Shown here piece by piece: positions 1 through 4,762 of a DNA stretch of 7,721 nt (position 1 is its first letter; each line of letters begins with the position of its first letter). The translations under genes and the position numbers were made by a program. The DNA is from Clostridiales bacterium UBA4653 (lineage in GTDB: Bacteria; Bacillota; Clostridia; Oscillospirales; CAG-272): contig DHMB01000162.1 in NCBI GenBank assembly GCA_002405565.1, positions 1 to 7,721 of the forward strand, written 5' to 3'. The notes beneath the pieces were generated by a model. It did not search any database, had not been told where the DNA came from, and saw only the letters and a list, made by a program, of their open reading frames with translations.

Positions 1-332
1 CAGTCGAAAACGGGCATGAAGTTATAGCATACAACCTTGATTCCCGCCTCTGCGCAGACGCGCATATCCTTACAGAAAAGATCGATATATTTGTCTCTGT
101 CCGGCGTGCCGAGCTTTATCTCCTCGCACACGGGTATCGACTCGATGACTTCAAACTCAAGTCCGTTCTTTTCACATTCGCGACGGATTTTCAGCAAATC
201 CTCAAGTCTCCATTCTTCCCCCGCCGCGACTTCATAGTCTGCGGAGCAGATACCCGTCATTCCCGGTATCTGAGAAATATATTCAAGCGGGACAATGTCG
301 TTTCCCGCCGACCAGCGAAATATCATTTTCAT
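1..332 (-). CDS. uxuA: Mannonate dehydratase UxuA, N-terminal part (runs off left edge)
   Basis: The enzyme dehydrates D-mannonate to 2-keto-3-deoxy-D-gluconate in the cytosolic hexuronate (glucuronate) degradation pathway. Only the first 110 codons are present; the 3' end lies outside the window. The protein starts MKMIFRWSAGND and contains the family signatures LEYISQIPGMTGI (about residues 16-28), VIESIPVCEEIKLG and, at the window edge, VVCYNFMPVFD, all closely matching UxuA N-termini. The usual His in VIESVPVHEDIKLG is Cys here. The start is the ATG at 330-332, with AGGAG (341-345, minus strand) 8 nt upstream; a second in-frame ATG at 324-326 is too close to that site. It has its own promoter (363-391) and is not clearly part of the operon to its right. 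The family call is confident; full-length integrity cannot be judged. Confidence 0.93.
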   Translation of the reverse strand, partial: MKMIFRWSAGNDIVPLEYISQIPGMTGICSADYEVAAGEEWRLEDLLKIRRECEKNGLEFEVIESIPVCEEIKLGTPDRDKYIDLFCKDMRVCAEAGIKVVCYNFMPVFD

Positions 333-362
333 AATTTTTTCTCCTGACGTTTGTTTTTTATC

Positions 363-391
363 ATTCTATCACAAGCGGTGGGAAGTTTCAA
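363..391 (-). promoter_or_regulatory. Sigma-A-type promoter of uxuA
   Basis: On the minus strand, TTGAAA (386-391) is separated by exactly 17 nt from TAGAAT (363-368). The -10 is preceded by TGA, giving an extended -10 (TGATAGAAT). It lies about 30 nt upstream of the uxuA start codon, leaving room for a short leader with the AGGAG site. I saw no obvious cre box or regulator palindrome overlapping it. Confidence 0.75.
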
Positions 392-402
392 GCATAAATG
401 CG

Positions 403-423
403 GGGAAAATACAGAGTTTTCCC
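403..423 (-). other. Small stem-loop just after the Cys-rich gene stop codon
   Basis: A perfect 7-bp inverted repeat, GGGAAAA / TTTTCCC, has a 7-nt loop and begins 3 nt beyond the stop codon of the minus-strand gene ending at 427. No T tract follows on either strand, so it is not a canonical intrinsic terminator. It may mark or protect the 3' end of the three-gene operon transcript, or act as a weak terminator before uxuA. Confidence 0.35.
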
Positions 424-426
424 ATG

Positions 427-864
427 TCATCTTCTCTTATAGATCAAAAGCTCCGGCTGACTGCCGTCAACGCTGTAACTGCATACAAGGATAAACCCCA
501 TTCCGGCAACGACGCCATAGCAAACGCCCATATCCGCAAATTCGATCTGCGTGCCGAGATAAATATCCTTATCGGAAAGAAATCTGGCAGTCACGCCCGA
601 AGGAAGAAGATACGGAAGGTTGACCGTTTCCCCCGAAAGCTCGTAAAGCGAGTCCGCCGTCGGCAAACCCTCATCTATCAAAGCGACGTTTATTTCATCA
701 AGCAGCCTGGCTTTGAATTCGTCATAAGCCGCCCTGCCGCCCGCTTTTATGTATTCTGCGGCGATACATCTTCCGCCGAAGGGGCTGCCGCAGGTCGCCT
801 CGCACCCTTTACATTCATCCTTCATTTGACATTCGTCGCAGTTTGCTCCGCAAATCGACTTCAT
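427..864 (-). CDS. Cys-rich DUF3795-like protein of unknown function
   Basis: This 145-residue soluble protein has an N-terminal cysteine cluster at C5, C9, C12, C18, C21, C25 and C33 (start MKSICGANCDECQ, then GCEATCGSPFGG). The pattern resembles DUF3795-type Cys-rich domains and could bind zinc or an iron-sulfur cluster; that is inference. The rest (about 45-145) is a mixed alpha/beta region without a recognised motif and without membrane segments. Its ATG overlaps the TGA of the upstream membrane-protein gene (ATGA at 864-861), so translation is probably coupled. AAGGGGG/AAAGG purine-rich sequence lies just upstream. It is the last gene of the operon that begins with the flavodoxin fusion at 2291. 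The family assignment is by eye, so moderately sure; the role is unknown. Confidence 0.72.
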   Translation of the reverse strand: MKSICGANCDECQMKDECKGCEATCGSPFGGRCIAAEYIKAGGRAAYDEFKARLLDEINVALIDEGLPTADSLYELSGETVNLPYLLPSGVTARFLSDKDIYLGTQIEFADMGVCYGVVAGMGFILVCSYSVDGSQPELLIYKRR

Positions 865-1316
865 TCCTTTTCCCCCTTGTTTTCGGCAAATCTCGCATTT
901 TCAACGCTTATTTTTATATGACAAACGGAGAATACCGCCGCCATAGCAATCAGCGGGAAATTTCTTGTCAATATTCCGCTTTCGGCAAACAGCAGAGACG
1001 GCAAAACGGAAAGAAGAACCGCCTTTCGCATTGAGCTTTCTTTCCTGAATATTACCCAGAACAGGCAATATAAAAAGACAAGCCCCGCGCCGAGGGCGCA
1101 ATAGACGGTCTTTCCCGCAGGCGATAAATATCCGAGGCACAGCGCCGGCACCTGCAATATTTCAAAAATAAAACAACCGAACCTGCCAACCTGCTCAAAC
1201 GTTTCGACGATCTTGTTTTTATAGTTGTTTTCAAAGCCGTCCCGATGAGTGACGGCAAAAATTATGTTCGGTATCATTATTGCGACTATAAACGCAAGCC
1301 CATAAAAATTTATCAT
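861..1316 (-). CDS. Small polytopic membrane protein, unknown function
   Basis: This 151-residue hydrophobic protein (start MINFYGLAFIVAIMIPNIIF) has about five predicted membrane segments: roughly residues 4-22, 44-62, 70-90, 97-112 and 116-133. A charged loop (THRDGFENNYKNKIVETFEQ) sits between the first two. Similar 'MINFYGL...FEQVGRFGCF' proteins occur in Clostridia as uncharacterised membrane proteins, by recollection; no function is known to me. The ATG at 1316 has a strong GAGGAGAGG site a few nt upstream. It starts 24 nt after the flavodoxin fusion stop and overlaps the Cys-rich gene by 4 nt, so it is the middle gene of a three-gene operon. It may be a membrane partner of those two proteins, but nothing in the sequence proves this. 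Confidence 0.75.
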   Translation of the reverse strand: MINFYGLAFIVAIMIPNIIFAVTHRDGFENNYKNKIVETFEQVGRFGCFIFEILQVPALCLGYLSPAGKTVYCALGAGLVFLYCLFWVIFRKESSMRKAVLLSVLPSLLFAESGILTRNFPLIAMAAVFSVCHIKISVENARFAENKGEKE

Positions 1317-1340
1317 TTTCCTCTCCTCATATCGCCCGTT

Positions 1341-2291
1341 TCAGACCCGCTCCCAGGACTTTTTCCCGTATTTCCCTTCCCGGCAACAGTAGCTTATGAC
1401 CTTGCCGCCGGAGAGACCGAGCAGAGACTCCATTTCGTCCGCCGCTTCAAAATACGACTCCTTCTGATGATGAACAAGTATGTAATCCGCTTTTCTGATT
1501 TTGCCCTTTGCCTCTCTGCAAAACGCTCTGACGGGAGCGGCGAGATGAAACACCCATATCGGCGAACAGATCGTCACGCTTTCAAAACTCAGAAGATCAA
1601 TATTCACAGGCTCGATCGGCATATCCCAGCGATGCATACCGTATCTGCCGCACCACCAGAAGCCCGCCGTACCCTCCGTAAGCTCCGTGGACTTTATCTC
1701 GTAAACGCAGGCGCCGCTCTTCTCTGCCGCCTCATACGCCTTCTTTTTCACATAACCCATCCTCGAAAAATATACAACGAGTTTTGTTTTGTCAGTTCCG
1801 ACGTGCGGATAATCCTTTTCGTCAAAGCGGAATTGCTCCTGCTTATAAAACACAAGCGCCGCATAGCCCGTCGCCGCCTGCGCAAAGCCGAAGATGAAAT
1901 ATATCGTTGACATAAAGTTCAACGGGAACATATAAAACTGAATACAGATCCAGAGCATAAGAGTTATGCCGAAGGTCATCCCGAGCGTGGCGCCCGCTTT
2001 TTTTCTCATTATCAGCAGCGTCGCCGCCGTAAGGTTTGTCAGCCCGTTGACTATTAAAAGCGCAATTCCGGAGAACGTAAAGTCGCGGAAAAGGACATCG
2101 GCAAAGGGGAGCTTTTGAAAATACGGGAGCATAGCGTCCATGCCGGCGGTTTTTCCGGTCGGGTCGAAGAGCATTGCAGCCGCTCCGACGACAGCGCCTA
2201 TACATATAAACAGCGTCCAGAAAATCAGCCATTTTCTCGCCGTATTGTATCTTGATTTTTTCGGCTTTCCGCCGACAGTTACCTTGTTCAC
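1341..2291 (-). CDS. Four-TM membrane protein fused to a C-terminal flavodoxin-like domain
   Basis: This 316-residue two-part protein has about four membrane segments in its N-terminal half (near 22-41, 72-95, 101-122 and 127-149). A flavodoxin-like domain follows from about 170 to 316. That domain starts with beta strand LVVYFSRMGYVKK (171-183), whose S176-R-M-G loop sits where flavodoxins bind FMN phosphate. It also has VTICSPIWVFHLAAPVRAF, the typical 'GsPIW..k...p...F' segment. It probably carries an FMN-type domain on the cytosolic face of the membrane; donor and acceptor are unknown. The start is GTG at 2291. No in-frame ATG would keep the first TM, and only a weak GGCAGG lies about 12 nt upstream. 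It is the first gene of the operon continuing to 427. The domain call is good; the function is unknown. Confidence 0.82.
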   Translation of the reverse strand: MNKVTVGGKPKKSRYNTARKWLIFWTLFICIGAVVGAAAMLFDPTGKTAGMDAMLPYFQKLPFADVLFRDFTFSGIALLIVNGLTNLTAATLLIMRKKAGATLGMTFGITLMLWICIQFYMFPLNFMSTIYFIFGFAQAATGYAALVFYKQEQFRFDEKDYPHVGTDKTKLVVYFSRMGYVKKKAYEAAEKSGACVYEIKSTELTEGTAGFWWCGRYGMHRWDMPIEPVNIDLLSFESVTICSPIWVFHLAAPVRAFCREAKGKIRKADYILVHHQKESYFEAADEMESLLGLSGGKVISYCCREGKYGKKSWERV

Positions 2292-2335
2292 TTGTTTTTT
2301 CGCCTGCCGTTTCGATTGATATATATCGTATGATA

Positions 2336-2364
2336 TTTATAGCACATCCCGCGCGGTTTGTCAA
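2336..2364 (-). promoter_or_regulatory. Near-consensus promoter of the flavodoxin-fusion operon
   Basis: On the minus strand, TTGACA (2359-2364) and TATAAA (2336-2341) are 17 nt apart, close to an ideal sigma-A promoter. The spacer contains the self-complementary octamer CCGCGCGG (2349-2356). ATATC-GTAT-GATAT (2323-2336) covers the expected transcription start. Both could be operator sequences, although neither is proven. The leader to the GTG start would be about 40 nt. Confidence 0.75.
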
Positions 2365-2422
2365 TGAGATTTTTAATCCTTAAATATGTTTATAATAAAA
2401 TAAAAGATTTTTTGACGAATTA

Positions 2423-2451
2423 TTGAATTATAAGGAAAATAATGATATAAT
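2423..2451 (+). promoter_or_regulatory. Extended -10 promoter of the TIR-protein gene
   Basis: TTGAAT (2423-2428), a 17-nt spacer and TATAAT (2446-2451) are preceded by TGA, making an extended -10 (TGATATAAT). It lies in very AT-rich sequence, with the predicted transcription start near 2458. It is divergent from the promoter of the flavodoxin-fusion operon about 60 nt away, so the two could share regulation or affect each other. Confidence 0.75.
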
Positions 2452-2472
2452 CAAATCAATAATTTTTCATCC

Positions 2473-2479
2473 GAGGTGA
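2473..2479 (+). promoter_or_regulatory. Ribosome binding site that fixes the TIR gene start
   Basis: GAGGTGA lies 5 nt before the ATG at 2485. An in-frame GTG at 2476 sits inside this site, so the longer reading (three extra residues) is unlikely and ATG 2485 is the start. Confidence 0.75.
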
Positions 2480-2484
2480 ACAAT

Positions 2485-3942
2485 ATGAATCTTGAAAATT
2501 CCTCAAACATCTGCGATGATTCGGGGCCTTATGTTTTTATAAGCTATTCTCACAAAGACTCCGACGTGGTTTTTCCGATAGTTGAAGCCATGAGCGAGCG
2601 CGGTCTGCGCGTATGGTTTGACAGCGGTCTCGAAGCAGGAACCGAATGGCAGAACAGCATTGCAGACCATGTTGAAAACTGCACTGTCTTTGTCTGCTTT
2701 GTCTCAGAAAATTCAATGAATTCGGAATTCTGCAAAGATGAGATTGCAACAGCCAAAGCAAATCCCAAAAAATGCATTGTTGACTGCCTGTATATTTACA
2801 TTGACGAAGATATTGAAGGCAAGATCGAATCCGGCGTAAGAATGTGCATGCAGCGCCGTCAGAAAATGTTCATGAATCGCCACAGCTCAATGGAATCATT
2901 CTATAAAAAGCTATTTGAATCTTCGATTTTTGAGCAGTGTTATGCAACAACCGCTCCTAAATCACCGGAAGTTGAAACACATCATGTTCCCGAACCGTCC
3001 AAGCCCACACCCGCCCAAACTGGAAAAAGCATTTCCGAACTGCTCGAAGAAGCATTGAGAAATATTGACTTGGAGCAATGGGATCTTGCAGACGAATGTT
3101 GCGAAAAAGCAATCAACATCGATCCGGACAACGCAGAAGCATACCTTTACCGTCTTATGATTGAATTTAAGGTTTCAAGGGAGGCGAATTTATCAAAGCT
3201 GGGCGAGCCTATCGAAGAAAGCGTAAATTACACAAGGCTTATGCGAATAGGAAACAGCGGCTTAAAAGCCCGTCTCAGAAAATATGCAAAAAAGCAACGT
3301 AACAGGGTGCGTTTTTCGGCAATTGAAAAAAAGCGCTCAAAATATTACGATGAAAATGTTGCTCCTGAAAAAGAAAATGCAAAGCCCGAAGACAAATTGT
3401 ATTATCTGAAAGACAGCATGCTCAGTTCAAAATCATGTTTCCTCCGTTTTCCTGCTTATTTTGTTGCTCTCTTTGCTGCATTTATAGCCTTCTTTGCAGA
3501 AAGGGCGTCCATAAAAGAATTTCATCATCTTTCAAATCTGACATTCAACATCCATGTTGCACTCGCCGGACTTATCTTCTTTCTTGCGCTCACCGTTATA
3601 GACCCCGTTCCCCCGATTCTCATTTTTCACCGTAGACCTTATTTTGTCCACGTGACCACTTTGGAAATTACATATCTGGCTTTGAGCGGTGTTTGGTTTT
3701 CGCTGTGGGCTTGGAACGGTTTCATGACGATTCTCTATGCGCTCGCCTATATCGCGATAAACAATATCCTGCCCATATCGATTGCAATTGTCGCCGGAAA
3801 CCTGCTTTGGCCTTGGAACAGAAGCATTGAAAACGCTTATGACTTCGTCATGCCGAATGTAAGAATACGCACTGCGATTCTTGTCGTTCTTTTTGCCGGT
3901 GCCGCGGTGCTCGGCGTTTTCTGCTTTGCCCCGATCTTATAA
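2485..3942 (+). CDS. TIR-domain protein with TPR-like segment and C-terminal membrane region
   Basis: This 485-residue protein starts at ATG 2485. Residues 16-150 form a bacterial TIR domain. It opens with strand YVFISYSHKDSD (16-27), continues with RGLRVWFDSGLEAGTEW (39-55), and has FVSENSMNSEFCKDEIATAK (72-91). In that last stretch E86 aligns with the catalytic Glu of NAD-cleaving TIR domains such as SARM1 E642. A Pro-rich linker (about 158-178) leads to a TPR-like helical pair (183-230) and a basic, Lys/Arg-rich helical stretch (230-310). About five membrane segments follow (near 320-338, 352-372, 393-413, 414-441 and 461-482). TIR enzymes hydrolyse or rearrange NAD+ in immunity; activity here is inferred from E86 only. 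The gene is monocistronic with its own promoter and looks more AT-rich than its neighbours, which could indicate transfer. A scaffold role without enzymatic activity is also possible. Confidence 0.88.
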   Translation: MNLENSSNICDDSGPYVFISYSHKDSDVVFPIVEAMSERGLRVWFDSGLEAGTEWQNSIADHVENCTVFVCFVSENSMNSEFCKDEIATAKANPKKCIVDCLYIYIDEDIEGKIESGVRMCMQRRQKMFMNRHSSMESFYKKLFESSIFEQCYATTAPKSPEVETHHVPEPSKPTPAQTGKSISELLEEALRNIDLEQWDLADECCEKAINIDPDNAEAYLYRLMIEFKVSREANLSKLGEPIEESVNYTRLMRIGNSGLKARLRKYAKKQRNRVRFSAIEKKRSKYYDENVAPEKENAKPEDKLYYLKDSMLSSKSCFLRFPAYFVALFAAFIAFFAERASIKEFHHLSNLTFNIHVALAGLIFFLALTVIDPVPPILIFHRRPYFVHVTTLEITYLALSGVWFSLWAWNGFMTILYALAYIAINNILPISIAIVAGNLLWPWNRSIENAYDFVMPNVRIRTAILVVLFAGAAVLGVFCFAPIL

Positions 3943-3965
3943 AGTATAATCACCGCATTTACTTC

Positions 3966-4002
3966 GGAAAAACAGTCCTTCATGCCACTGTTGATTTTTT
4001 CC
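3966..4002 (+). terminator. Probable weak intrinsic terminator of the TIR gene
   Basis: AACAGT (3971-3976) pairs perfectly with ACTGTT (3987-3992) across a 10-nt loop and is followed by GATTTTTTCC. The outer GGAAAAA (3966-3972) can alternatively pair with TTTTTTCC (3995-4002). It starts 24 nt after the TIR stop codon. The stem is short and not GC-rich. Its right arm overlaps the -35 box of the following TetR gene. Confidence 0.42.
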
Positions 4003-4019
4003 GTCACATATGATACAAT
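3991..4019 (+). promoter_or_regulatory. Promoter of the TetR-family regulator gene
   Basis: TTGATT (3991-3996), a 17-nt spacer and TACAAT (4014-4019) are preceded by TGA, an extended -10 (TGATACAAT). The expected start is near 4026 and gives a leader of about 25 nt before the ATG at 4050. Confidence 0.7.
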
Positions 4020-4025
4020 TCATAT
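4008..4025 (+). promoter_or_regulatory. Perfect palindrome framing the -10 box, likely TetR operator
   Basis: ATATGA (4008-4013) and TCATAT (4020-4025) are a perfect 6-bp inverted repeat whose 6-nt centre is exactly the -10 hexamer TACAAT. A dimeric repressor bound here would block RNA polymerase. Because the site lies just upstream of a TetR gene, autorepression is the natural reading. Binding is inferred. Confidence 0.5.
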
Positions 4026-4049
4026 ATACCGCAAACGGAGGTGGAAAAT

Positions 4050-4604
4050 ATGTCGCAGATAACAAAGCGCGCGCTCGAACAGTCGCTCAAAAATCTCCTT
4101 CTCAAAAAACCGCTGACAAAAATAACGATAAACGATATCGCCGAGGATTGCGGGATAAACCGCATGACGTTTTATTATCATTTCAAGGACATATATGACC
4201 TTGTCGAATGGTCATGCATGGAGGACGCACGCAAGGCGCTTGAAGAAAAGAAAACATATGACACATGGCAGCAGGGACTTTTGCAGATATTTGACGCCGT
4301 GCGCAAAAACAAACCGTTTATAATGAATGTTTACCGTTGCGTTCATCAGGAGCAGGTTGAAAAATTTCTTTCGCCGCTTGTCGACTCGCTCGTGCGCGGC
4401 GTTATAAACGAAGAGTCCGCCCATATGACCGTCCGCGATGAGGACAAGGACTTTATCGCGCAGGTATATTCATATGTTTTCATCGGCATAATGCTGGACT
4501 GGATAAAAAACGATATGCGAGGCGAGCCGGAGGTTATAGTCGAAAAGCTGGCAACTCTTATAAAAGGGTCAATCTCATCCGCACTCGGACGGTTCAAGGT
4601 CTGA
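4050..4604 (+). CDS. TetR/AcrR-family transcriptional regulator
   Basis: This is a 184-residue cytosolic DNA-binding protein. The N-terminal helix-turn-helix (about residues 8-52) shows the TetR pattern: LTKITINDIAEDCGINRMTF followed by YYHFKDIYDLV, with the typical Tyr-Tyr-His-Phe. The C-terminal half (about 60-184) is a helical ligand and dimerisation domain resembling the DhaS-like subgroup, with a terminal helix ending in LATLIKGSISSALGRF. The start is ATG 4050, 8 nt after GGAGG (4037-4041); the in-frame GTG at 4041 lies within the ribosome binding site and is rejected. It sits directly upstream of oleate hydratase on the same strand, separated by a terminator and a second promoter. A fatty-acid-sensing role controlling that gene is therefore likely but inferred. 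The family call is secure; the ligand is unknown. Confidence 0.9.
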   Translation: MSQITKRALEQSLKNLLLKKPLTKITINDIAEDCGINRMTFYYHFKDIYDLVEWSCMEDARKALEEKKTYDTWQQGLLQIFDAVRKNKPFIMNVYRCVHQEQVEKFLSPLVDSLVRGVINEESAHMTVRDEDKDFIAQVYSYVFIGIMLDWIKNDMRGEPEVIVEKLATLIKGSISSALGRFKV

Positions 4605-4605
4605 T

Positions 4606-4633
4606 TTTTATCATTTGGGACAGTCTGATAAAA
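4606..4633. repeat. Inverted repeat TTTTATCA-N12-TGATAAAA after the TetR stop
   Basis: A perfect 8-bp AT-rich inverted repeat with a 12-nt centre begins 2 nt after the TetR stop codon and lies about 60 nt upstream of the ohyA -35 box. It has no T tract of its own and is too AT-rich for a strong terminator. It could be a protein-binding site or a 3'-end structure. Confidence 0.45.
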
Positions 4634-4649
4634 TTTTATACACTTCATC

Positions 4650-4683
4650 CTCCCCTGATTGAAATTCTGTCAGGGGAGTTTTT
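4650..4683 (+). terminator. Intrinsic terminator of the TetR gene
   Basis: A perfect 9-bp stem, CTCCCCTGA (4650-4658) with TCAGGGGAG (4670-4678), has an 11-nt loop and is followed directly by TTTTT (4679-4683). This separates the regulator transcript from oleate hydratase. Confidence 0.88.
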
Positions 4684-4690
4684 CTGTCTA

Positions 4691-4718
4691 TTGTAAAACC
4701 TCGCGGAGCGGGTATAAT
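4691..4718 (+). promoter_or_regulatory. Promoter of oleate hydratase gene
   Basis: TTGTAA (4691-4696), a 16-nt spacer and TATAAT (4713-4718) form a good sigma-A-type promoter between the TetR terminator and the ohyA ribosome binding site (GAGGAGG, 4748-4754). The spacer is GC-rich (CTCGCGGAGCGGG), unlike the surroundings. The palindrome found at the TetR promoter is not repeated here. Confidence 0.7.
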
Positions 4719-4762
4719 AAAGTCACAAAATAAAAAAACAAACCACCGAGGAGGTTAAAATC

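Noticed and set aside
295..921. Long plus-strand open frame opposite uxuA, the Cys-rich gene and the membrane gene
   Set aside because: It spans several well-supported minus-strand genes and their promoter, and has no recognisable domain or ribosome binding site.
1245..1910. Plus-strand open frame of 221 codons
   Set aside because: It is antisense to the flavodoxin fusion, whose domain content and operon spacing are convincing; its translation is low-complexity and Arg/His-rich.
2476..2484. GTG start giving the TIR protein three extra residues
   Set aside because: The GTG lies inside the GAGGTGA ribosome binding site; ATG 2485 is correctly spaced from it.
4041..4049. GTG start giving the TetR protein three extra residues
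   Set aside because: The GTG is part of the GGAGGTGG ribosome binding site; ATG 4050 has proper 8-nt spacing.
2485..4604. TIR gene plus TetR gene as a defence operon
   Set aside because: The TetR gene has its own promoter and lies next to oleate hydratase, a more natural partner; a likely terminator separates it from the TIR gene.
4606..4633. AT-rich inverted repeat as the tetR terminator
   Set aside because: It has a 12-nt loop, an AT-only-rich stem and no following T tract; a textbook terminator follows at 4650-4683.
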